5,608 nt of DNA, from assembly GCA_020200195.1 (NCBI GenBank), contig JAIVJE010000423.1, forward strand, positions 1-5,608. Reading direction: 5' to 3'. Below are positions 1-5,294 of the stretch, in pieces. The first letter of the stretch is position 1. Each line of letters begins with the position of its first letter. The translations under genes and the position numbers were made by a program. The stretch is from Acidobacteriota bacterium (GTDB lineage Bacteria > Acidobacteriota > Vicinamibacteria > Vicinamibacterales > 2-12-FULL-66-21). The notes below the pieces were generated by a model, which did not search any database, was not told where the DNA came from, and saw only the letters and a list, made by a program, of their open reading frames with translations.

Positions 1-409
<409 letters not shown>

Positions 410-417
410 AAGTGGTC

Positions 418-443
418 CGCCTCCGCCCTTGCGGGCTTCGGCG
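418..443 (-). other. rRNA leader hairpin next to 16S 5' end
   Basis: The minus-strand RNA can fold CGCC (440-443) with GGCG (418-421) and GCCC (433-436) with GGGC (425-428). Between the two stems lies a 3x3 internal loop, and the apex is a GCAA (GNRA) tetraloop. It ends only about nine bases before the mature 16S. It may help define pre-16S processing; the pairing is visible, the role is inferred. Confidence 0.45.
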
Positions 444-590
444 AGACTCGTTTAACGCGATCGCCTGTTGATCGGCTCCTGCGTTGTTCAGTTCGTCAAG
501 TTATAGGTGGTTCGCTGCCCGCGTCCAGTGGTGAACTACACCCCTGAACGACGGCTGCCGCAGCGCCACCCGCTGATACTCGACGGGCTT

Positions 591-629
591 CCGTCTCGCC
601 GAAGCGCCCGAAGGCGCCGAAGCGGACGG
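591..629 (-). other. rRNA leader hairpin with UUCG loops
   Basis: The minus-strand transcript can form a long imperfect stem. CCGTC pairs with GACGG, then CGC with GCG (one bulged A), followed by a symmetric TTCG/TTCG internal loop. The apical stem is GCGCC with GGCGC, closed by a C(UUCG)G tetraloop. There is no U-tract after it, so it is not an intrinsic terminator. It sits between boxA and 16S in the pre-rRNA leader and is most likely a structural or processing element. Confidence 0.5.
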
Positions 630-650
630 AATAAAGTGCTTGCACGTTCT

Positions 651-668
651 ATCTAGTTTTCAAAGAAC
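651..668 (-). promoter_or_regulatory. boxA-like antitermination element of rRNA leader
   Basis: The minus strand reads GTTCTTTGAAAACTAGAT, close to the boxA core (TGCTCTTTA-type) that recruits NusB-NusE for rRNA antitermination. It lies in the pre-16S leader about 240 nt before the 16S 5' end and downstream of both predicted promoters, which is the expected place. A small hairpin precedes it immediately, giving the boxB-boxA order known from E. coli rrn leaders. The motif is seen; function is inferred from position and similarity. Confidence 0.7.
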
Positions 669-680
669 CGGCCTTACGGT
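667..680 (-). promoter_or_regulatory. boxB-like hairpin upstream of boxA
   Basis: On the minus strand ACCG (677-680) can pair with CGGT (667-670) around a six-base loop, directly 5' of the boxA-like element. The position matches boxB in rrn leaders. The stem is only 4 bp, so the call is tentative. Confidence 0.35.
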
Positions 681-687
681 CGAGCAC

Positions 688-718
688 TCCCCAACCAGGG
701 TCTACCTTCTGGAGGGGA
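688..718 (-). other. hairpin at 5' end of predicted P2 transcript
   Basis: TCCCC (714-718 read on minus) pairs with GGGGA (688-692) and CCAG (709-712) with CTGG (695-698), with a small asymmetric internal loop and a 10-base apical loop. It would begin only a few bases after the predicted P2 start site near 720. A 5' hairpin could stabilise the nascent pre-rRNA; that role is inferred. Confidence 0.4.
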
Positions 719-726
719 ACCTTACA

Positions 727-756
727 ATCTTACTATCGGCCTTCGCCGCATGTCAA
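727..756 (-). promoter_or_regulatory. rRNA promoter P2 (sigma70 type)
   Basis: The minus strand has a perfect -35 TTGACA (751-756), an 18-bp spacer and a -10 TAAGAT (727-732, 4 of 6 to consensus). The predicted start is near 720, giving a leader of about 310 nt to 16S. A run of six A on the minus strand (769-774) falls near -50, where a distal UP-element subsite would lie. It is the promoter nearer to 16S of a tandem pair. Confidence 0.65.
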
Positions 757-761
757 CCCTT

Positions 762-784
762 GGGTCACTTTTTTGCCGTGACCC
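762..784. promoter_or_regulatory. inverted repeat upstream of rRNA P2
   Basis: A perfect 7-bp inverted repeat, GGGTCAC (762-768) and GTGACCC (778-784), is separated by nine bases that include the six-T/six-A tract. It ends 5 bp upstream of the P2 -35 hexamer. It could be an operator for a dimeric regulator or an RNA hairpin in the P1 transcript. There is no run of U after the stem on either strand, so a standard terminator is unlikely. Confidence 0.45.
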
Positions 785-879
785 GCGTCGCCGACGGCGC
801 GTTATCCACGCTCAGCGACCTGAGCCTGGACGGGTGCGCCGGGATCGGCTTGGGATTTGCGAGCGAAGGATGTTACGCG

Positions 880-895
880 TCGGCTTTGAGGCCGA
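880..895 (-). other. hairpin near 5' end of predicted P1 transcript
   Basis: TCGGC (891-895 on minus) can pair with GCCGA (880-884) around a six-base loop, starting about 14 nt after the predicted P1 start. It parallels the 5' hairpin of the P2 transcript. Only the pairing is seen; no function is known. Confidence 0.25.
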
Positions 896-915
896 AAGGC
901 ACGCTCGGTTCAGTA

Positions 916-944
916 AATATACGCGCCACCCCGATCGCTGTCAA
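916..944 (-). promoter_or_regulatory. rRNA promoter P1 (near-consensus sigma70)
   Basis: The minus strand shows TTGACA (939-944), exactly 17 bp, then TATATT (916-921), 11 of 12 consensus positions at ideal spacing. The predicted start is near 909, about 500 nt before the mature 16S. It lies between the stop of the upstream glycosyltransferase gene (1015) and P2, and points towards 16S. It is the strongest promoter-like sequence noticed in the window. Confidence 0.75.
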
Positions 945-1014
945 CCTCAGGTGATATCGGCCAGACCAAACGCCCGCTTTAATGGAATCACGAACCGCTC
1001 AGCTCCACTCCGCG

Positions 1015-2521
1015 CTACCTGACTTGTTCGGTCGCAACGCGCTCCCCCGCCAGATGCCGCGCCCGGTCAGTCGGATCGTACAACCGCACGTGAATACGCT
1101 CCCCCACCTCAAAGCGTGGAGGCCAGTCCAGCTCTCCAAACACTTCCCCCGCAAAACGCTCCCGAAAACCGGCCTGCTCCCAATCCTCCACGACGATGAC
1201 CGGAGGACGTCCCCGTGCCTGCAGGTGTTCGATCGCCCGGTCCAGCTCCCCCGGCTCGAGCGCGTCCCACAGCAGCGTGACCTTCCCACCATAGTGCCTG
1301 ACGCTGCCGCTATGCTGAATCGTGAGGGCGACGGAGCCTGGCGGCAGACGCGCACCGGCCAGCTTCCCCATCGTCACGTACCGGCGCTCGAGAGATTGCA
1401 GGTCGAAGACCTGCCGGACGACTGCCGCCCGCAGGCACCAGATGGACAACGAGATTACTGCGAGAGCCGCGATTGGCAGGCATGCCCGCGCCGGCAGCGT
1501 TCGAAGAACCGCATGACCGCCGACAACGCTGAGCACGATGAGCAGCGGCAACGCCGGAAGCAGGAAGCGAATGTACCACCACGCGTCGAAGACGACGTAC
1601 GGCAGATAACAGGCGACGATGACGGCGATCAGGGCAATGCACATCCACAAAACGGCTGCCGCTCGCGCACCGTCGGGAGTTGAACGTCGGCGCCATTGCA
1701 GCGCAGCCAATGGTGCGACTCCAGCGAGGAGAACGAACGGCGACTGTGTTTCGACGACCCAGCGAGCGTATCGCTGCAGGTTCGGCATGACGTTCGCGAC
1801 GCTGAACAGTGCGCCAAGATCTCCGTACCCGGATTGCAGGGAAGATTGGACTTACAGCAAACAAGACGGCGGCGCACGCGCCGGCAGCCGGGCCGTCGAG
1901 CGTGCGTGCAAGCAGGTACACCAGCCAGACAGCGAGCGCACCGAGCAGAGGCACAACGACGTGCACCGCGCGCGGACCCGCGGCTATCCACGCCGCCGCC
2001 ATCGCGAGCGACAGCCCCGGCGCACACATCGGCACGGCGCCCCCGCCTTTTGAGGGTACCGGGATCCATCCGGTCGGCGCGAAGCTGAGATCCGCATTCG
2101 CCCACGGTACCGTGCGCGCGAGCGGCTCCGTCATCACCAGTCGGCCCGATACGAACTCTTCCGCCTGACCGATGTAGCAATAAGAGTCCGAGCCGCCAGC
2201 GGCGTGCGTGCCCCACACCAGCCCGATGAGGCATGCGGCGGCCGCAATCAAGGCGGCGATCGCGCTCGAATGCCCTCCGAGCCATCCTTCGAGCGCACTC
2301 AATTCCGCCGCCGACTGACGACGGTCGGACAGCACGTACAGCGAGCCGGCGGCGAGCGCCAGGACGAAGGGCCGCAGTGGCGAGTGGCTCGACAGGCGAA
2401 GCACGCCGACTCGCAGGGCGAAGCCGCCGGTGAAGAGATCCACGATCGCGACTGCCGCGCACACGACTGCAGCACCGAGGAGGGCGCGGCGGAGGCCGGC
2501 GGCTGTGCGGAAACGCGTCAT
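1015..2521 (-). pseudogene. GT39-like membrane glycosyltransferase, frameshifted and probably internally deleted
   Basis: The locus reads as two halves of one protein in different frames. The 5' half (2521 to about 1841, 227 codons) has membrane segments near residues 11-30, 50-66, 87-105 and 170-205 and a GGSDSYCYIGQAEE block near 109-122, like the acidic first-loop motif of GT39/ArnT-type enzymes that use lipid-phosphate sugar donors. After SPIF the frame runs into unrelated Arg-rich residues. The 3' half continues in another frame from about 1839 (LQSGYGDLGALFSVANVMPNLQRY) with four more membrane segments and a soluble C-terminal domain ending at the TAG at 1015-1017. A TAA sits in that frame just upstream. 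The total is about 500 residues. By memory of related Acidobacteriota proteins, the segment with several helices normally between SPxF and the YGDL block is missing, roughly 100 residues. A lone 257-residue product could start at 1788. It lies upstream of, and codirectional with, the rRNA operon. Family assignment is moderate. Confidence 0.75.
1830..1845 (-). other. frameshift/deletion junction in the glycosyltransferase
   Basis: The last codon fitting the upstream reading is TTC (1841-1843, F of SPIF). The first fitting the downstream reading is CTG (1837-1839, L of LQSGYGD). One extra base (1840) separates them, so the two parts are out of register by one. The exact breakpoint may be a few bases either way. 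Confidence 0.6.
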
Positions 2522-2530
2522 GCGGTCTGA

Positions 2531-2538
2531 CGTATAGT
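2531..2538. promoter_or_regulatory. divergent -10-like hexamers between the two glycosyltransferase genes
   Basis: The 30-bp gap between the divergent starts holds TATAGT on plus (2533-2538), 13 nt before the ATG at 2552, and TATACG on minus (2531-2536), 9 nt before the ATG at 2521. No Shine-Dalgarno sequence is visible for either gene and no good -35 was found. This fits short-leader or leaderless transcription from overlapping promoters, which is an inference. Confidence 0.35.
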
Positions 2539-2551
2539 GACGGCGACGCGC

Positions 2552-3250
2552 ATGCGCTTATCGGTCATCATCCCCGTTTACAACGAAGAGCAGACGATAG
2601 ACGAGGTCATTTCCCGCGTGTCCGCGGTGGAGATCGACGGTCTCGAGAAGGAGATCGTCATCGCGAATGACGGGTCCACCGACGGCACACGACGCATCAT
2701 CGATTCGCGAGGCTGGCCGGCGGGGCTGCCGGTGCACGTCTATCACAGCCCGATCAACCTGGGCAAGGGCGCGGCGGTGCGCATCGGCCTGGGATTCGCA
2801 ACGGGCGACGTACTGTTGATCCAGGACGCGGATCTGGAGCTCGACCCGCGCGAGTATGGCAGCCTGCTCGCACCCCTCCAGGCCGGGACCGCGGACGTCG
2901 TCTATGGATCGCGCTTTCTGAATCCGACAGTACGGGTCCCCAACAGAACCCGACTGGCGAACCGCTTCCTGACACTTCTCACGAACGTGCTGTTCGGCGC
3001 CCGGCTCACGGACATGGAGACTGCCTACAAGGTGATGCGACGAGAGGCGCTCGCCGGCATCCGCCTCCGATCGGTGGGGTTCGACATCGAGCCGGAATTG
3101 ACCGCGAGGTTGCTCCGCGCGGGCCGGCGCATCGTCGAAGTGCCCATCTCGTACAACCCGCGTCGCCAGGACGAGGGCAAGAAGATGCGGTGGATCGACG
3201 GTGTCGACGCGATCTACATGCTGCTGAAGTGCCGCCTTACTAAGGTGTGA
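2552..3250 (+). CDS. family 2 glycosyltransferase, polyprenyl-phosphate sugar synthase (DPM1-like)
   Basis: A cytoplasmic or membrane-associated GT-A enzyme expected to move a sugar from a nucleotide donor to a polyprenyl phosphate carrier. From the chosen start it has 232 residues. Motifs in order: VIIPVYNEE at 5-13, NDGSTDGT at 39-46 (nucleotide binding), NLGKGAAVRIGL at 69-80, QDADLELDP at 91-99 with the metal-binding DAD at 92-94, VYGSRF at 117-122, DMETAYKVMRREAL at 154-167, FDIEPELTARL at 177-187, and VPISYNPR with the KKMRWIDG tail near 197-217. There are no C-terminal membrane helices, so it is the short DPM1-like type. ATG 2552 is preferred because family members begin right before the first beta strand; a GTG at 2537 would add five residues but overlaps the -10-like hexamer. 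The gene diverges from the broken GT39-like gene, which could have used its product. Donor sugar cannot be told from the sequence. Confidence 0.92.
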   Translation: MRLSVIIPVYNEEQTIDEVISRVSAVEIDGLEKEIVIANDGSTDGTRRIIDSRGWPAGLPVHVYHSPINLGKGAAVRIGLGFATGDVLLIQDADLELDPREYGSLLAPLQAGTADVVYGSRFLNPTVRVPNRTRLANRFLTLLTNVLFGARLTDMETAYKVMRREALAGIRLRSVGFDIEPELTARLLRAGRRIVEVPISYNPRRQDEGKKMRWIDGVDAIYMLLKCRLTKV

Positions 3251-3370
3251 GCACCCGATGGAGACTTACCAGCACACGACCGGGGTCACCGCGATGCACG
3301 GGCCGCCGCCCTCTTCAATACGCCTCAGGGCGGCGTCGTCGTCACCTATGTGCCCCTGCTGAGCCTCTGG
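3251..3370. other. gene-poor stretch after the GT2 gene
   Basis: No convincing gene is seen here. A 34-codon plus-strand ORF (ATG 3258, stop ending 3362) starts 7 bp after the GT2 stop with METYQHTTGVTAMHG but then turns into low-information Ser/Arg/Pro residues. No Shine-Dalgarno and no terminator hairpin with a U-tract were found. Confidence 0.4.
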
Positions 3371-3789
3371 TCAGCGGCGCGTGCGCAGACCAGCCCGAGC
3401 CTCGTCGAACAGTTCGCTGGCCACGCCTCGCTGACCGGGATCGTCGAAGAGGCGCTTGTATGTCTGTGCCGGGCCGGACTGCTCGAACAACCCGGCAGCA
3501 GCAACGCGGAGCACGATGACGCGCCTGATCGCGGGCCTCGCGTGTCCGCGACGCCGAAGAGGTGCTTGTCCAGCGCGTGCGTGTCGAGCACCCGATCCCA
3601 CAGCCCCATGTGGCACACGACGCGCGCGGTCCTGTCGGTCACCCGGGTGGTCGTCTCGACGCGCGGTTCGTAGGGATAGCCGCGAGCGTAGCACTGGGGC
3701 GGATCGTCGAACAGGCTGATCGTGTTCAGCCAGTCCGAGCCGGTAATCGTATCGAGCCGACTACTTGTCCCGAGGACACAATTTCGCCC
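3371..3789 (-). pseudogene. unidentified coding remnant, 5'-truncated and frameshifted
   Basis: I do not recognise the family. One minus frame, open from 3789 after an in-frame TGA at 3790-3792, reads like real protein with GC-rich third positions. It has a GSDWLNTISLFDDPPQCY block, then GYPYEPRVETTTRV, then VVCHMGLWDRVLDTHALDK, down to about 3550. The protein-like reading then moves to another minus frame, VIVLRVAAAGLFEQ, QTYKRLFDDPGQR and ASELFDEARAG, ending at a TGA at 3371. There is no ATG near the 5' end, the nearest in-frame ATGs being internal (3642 and 3606). It lies directly downstream of tyrS on the same strand. It may be the tail of a decayed gene or two sequencing errors in one gene. 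The plus-strand readings of this stretch look less protein-like. Confidence 0.4.
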
Positions 3790-3812
3790 TCACGTCACGC
3801 GGACGGTGCGTC

Positions 3813-5210
3813 TCAGACGTCCGCCTCGCGGACCCGGCCATCGTCCAACACGATCACCCGGCCGCGGCTGGCGGCTGCGACCTCACGCGCGCGCGACATC
3901 GCGGACTCGCGGCTCGCATGCGCCACGTCCACTTGCCCCTTGTTCTGCATCAAAATCCACATGTCGCCACCGTTCCGCCCCGGCATCGTGGTCACCATGA
4001 CGTCGACGGGGCTGACCACGACGATGCGGTAGACGTGGCGTCCGACCTGCAGCACGAAGGGCTCGCGGCGATCGACCGGCGTCCGCGGCTGGGTAAACTT
4101 TTCGCCGTCGATGCGAACGGCGCCCTGCCGGACCTTCCGCGTCGCGTCGCTGCCCGACTGGGCCAGGCCTGTTTCGAGCAGCAGGTGCTCGATGAGCGTG
4201 CCGGCCACCATCGGCCGCTCGGCGACGTCTTCCAGGACTTCGCGACGGGAGAAGCGCTTCTCGAATTCATCGGCGGCGCTCTGCGCAGCGGCCGCACCGT
4301 GGAAATCCGAGACAATCGTACGCGCGAGATCGGCCTTCGCCTGTTTCGGATGCAGCTGGCCGGTTGATACGGCGGCCTGACGCGCTGCGACCTCGGCGGC
4401 GGTGAGGTCCGTCAGGAGGGCGTAGTACTTCCACATCAATTCGTCGGAGATCGACATCAGCTTTCCGAACATTTCCGCCGGTGACTCGGTGATCCCGACG
4501 TAATTACCGGTGCTCTTCGACATCTTCTCCACGCCGTCGAGACCCTCGAGGAGCGGCGTCGTCATCACCACCTGTGGCTCGAGGTCGAAGGCGGGCATGA
4601 TGTCGCGGCCGACGTTCAGGTTGAACAGTTGATCTGTGCCTCCGAGCTCGACGTCCGCCTGCAAGACGACCGAATCGTACGCCTGGCCAAGCGGGTACAG
4701 GAACTCGTGTACGGCGATTGGCTGGCCTGATTCGTACCGCTTCTTGAACTCGCGCCGCTCGAGCATCTGGGCCACGTTGTACTTGGCCGCGAGCTTGATC
4801 CATCCAAAGCTGCCGAGCGGCTCTAGCCAGTCGCTGTTGAAACGGACCTGGGTTTTCGCGGGGTCGAGGATCTTGAATATCTGCGTCTTGTAGGTCTCGG
4901 CGTTGGCGGCAATTTCTTCGAGCGTCAACGGCGGCCGCGTCTTCGATCGCCCGGTCGGGTCGCCGATGAGCGCGGTGAAGGAGCCCACGACATACACGAC
5001 CGTGTGGCCGAGATCCTGGAAGTGCTTCATCTTGCGGATGAGCACGGTATGCCCCAGGTGCAGGTCGGGCGCTGTCGGATCGAAGCCGACCTTCACGACA
5101 AGCGGCCGGCCGATGGTGAACGCGCGTTCGAGCTTGGCTTTCAGCTCTCCGGCGCGGACGACGTCCACGCAGCCGCTGGTGAGATACGCGAGTTGCTCGT
5201 CGACGGTCAT
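3813..5210 (-). CDS. tyrS: tyrosyl-tRNA synthetase with DUF2188-like C-terminal tail
   Basis: Class I cytoplasmic enzyme that charges tRNA-Tyr with tyrosine using ATP. The 465-residue product has VGFDPTAPDLHLGH at 41-54 (HIGH-type motif HLGH 51-54), IGDPTGRSKTRPPLT at 82-96, the tyrosine-site region HEFLYPLGQAYDS at 168-180, the GGTDQLFNLNVGRDI block at 190-204, and KMSKS at 229-233. An S4 tRNA-binding domain follows at about 337-397. Bacterial TyrRS usually ends soon after S4 at 400-430 residues; here about 60 more residues follow, resembling DUF2188 (W418, SRESAMSRAREVA 433-445, VIVLDDGRVRE 452-462). The start ATG at 5210 is chosen because the open frame upstream (to 5525) overlaps the divergent phosphoesterase gene and lacks protein-like sequence. 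No Shine-Dalgarno is visible. A TATAGT lies 9 nt upstream. All catalytic signatures are intact, so the core should be active. Confidence 0.96.
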   Translation of the reverse strand: MTVDEQLAYLTSGCVDVVRAGELKAKLERAFTIGRPLVVKVGFDPTAPDLHLGHTVLIRKMKHFQDLGHTVVYVVGSFTALIGDPTGRSKTRPPLTLEEIAANAETYKTQIFKILDPAKTQVRFNSDWLEPLGSFGWIKLAAKYNVAQMLERREFKKRYESGQPIAVHEFLYPLGQAYDSVVLQADVELGGTDQLFNLNVGRDIMPAFDLEPQVVMTTPLLEGLDGVEKMSKSTGNYVGITESPAEMFGKLMSISDELMWKYYALLTDLTAAEVAARQAAVSTGQLHPKQAKADLARTIVSDFHGAAAAQSAADEFEKRFSRREVLEDVAERPMVAGTLIEHLLLETGLAQSGSDATRKVRQGAVRIDGEKFTQPRTPVDRREPFVLQVGRHVYRIVVVSPVDVMVTTMPGRNGGDMWILMQNKGQVDVAHASRESAMSRAREVAAASRGRVIVLDDGRVREADV

Positions 5211-5219
5211 GTGAGAGCC

Positions 5220-5225
5220 ACTATA
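5220..5225 (-). promoter_or_regulatory. -10-like hexamer for tyrS
   Basis: The minus strand reads TATAGT, 5 of 6 to consensus, ending 9 nt before the tyrS ATG at 5210. The -35 region is poor. If used, the 5' leader would be at most a few bases, consistent with the lack of a Shine-Dalgarno sequence. Confidence 0.4.
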
Positions 5226-5233
5226 CAACCCTC

Positions 5234-5257
5234 GTGCACGTGCCGAGCGCGGTGCAC
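5234..5257. promoter_or_regulatory. paired GTGCAC palindromes in the tyrS/phosphoesterase gap
   Basis: Two copies of the 6-bp palindrome GTGCAC (5234-5239 and 5252-5257) lie 18 bp apart, start to start, in the 84-bp divergent intergenic region. The first is part of an 8-bp GCACGTGC palindrome (5236-5243). They could be an operator for one or both genes or a chance GC-rich repeat. Confidence 0.2.
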
Positions 5258-5279
5258 CATCCTTATCAGTGCTGCCTGC

Positions 5280-5285
5280 TAACAT
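5280..5285 (+). promoter_or_regulatory. -10-like hexamer for the phosphoesterase gene
   Basis: TAACAT, 4 of 6 to the sigma70 -10 consensus, ends 9 nt before the ATG at 5295, the same spacing as at tyrS. No matching -35 and no strong Shine-Dalgarno were seen. Confidence 0.25.
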
Positions 5286-5294
5286 AGCTGGCGA

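Noticed and set aside
496..501. TTGACG on minus as a third rRNA promoter
   Set aside because: No -10 hexamer at 16-18 bp downstream; it lies inside the leader.
762..784. Intrinsic terminator at the GGGTCAC repeat
   Set aside because: The A/T run is in the loop and not after the stem on either strand.
982..1683. 233-codon plus-strand ORF
   Set aside because: It is antisense to the 3' half of the GT39-like gene, which shows clear membrane segments and family sequence; the plus reading is Arg/Pro-rich with no domain.
1310..1840. C-terminal 176 residues of the 403-codon minus frame
   Set aside because: After the SPIF codon this frame is a shadow of the true downstream frame; Arg/Ser-rich and without family resemblance.
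3247..3519. Possible gene coupled to GT2 through a GTGA overlap
   Set aside because: The overlap is attractive, but the product is Arg-rich low-information sequence typical of an off-frame reading, with no domain.
3245..3596. GTGTgAGCACCCGAT repeat at 3245 and 3581
   Set aside because: A 15-of-16 match with no flanking homology or mobile-element features; probably chance in GC-rich DNA.
3765..4367. 200-codon plus-strand ORF antisense to tyrS
   Set aside because: It lies opposite the S4 and catalytic end of tyrS, whose motifs are certain.
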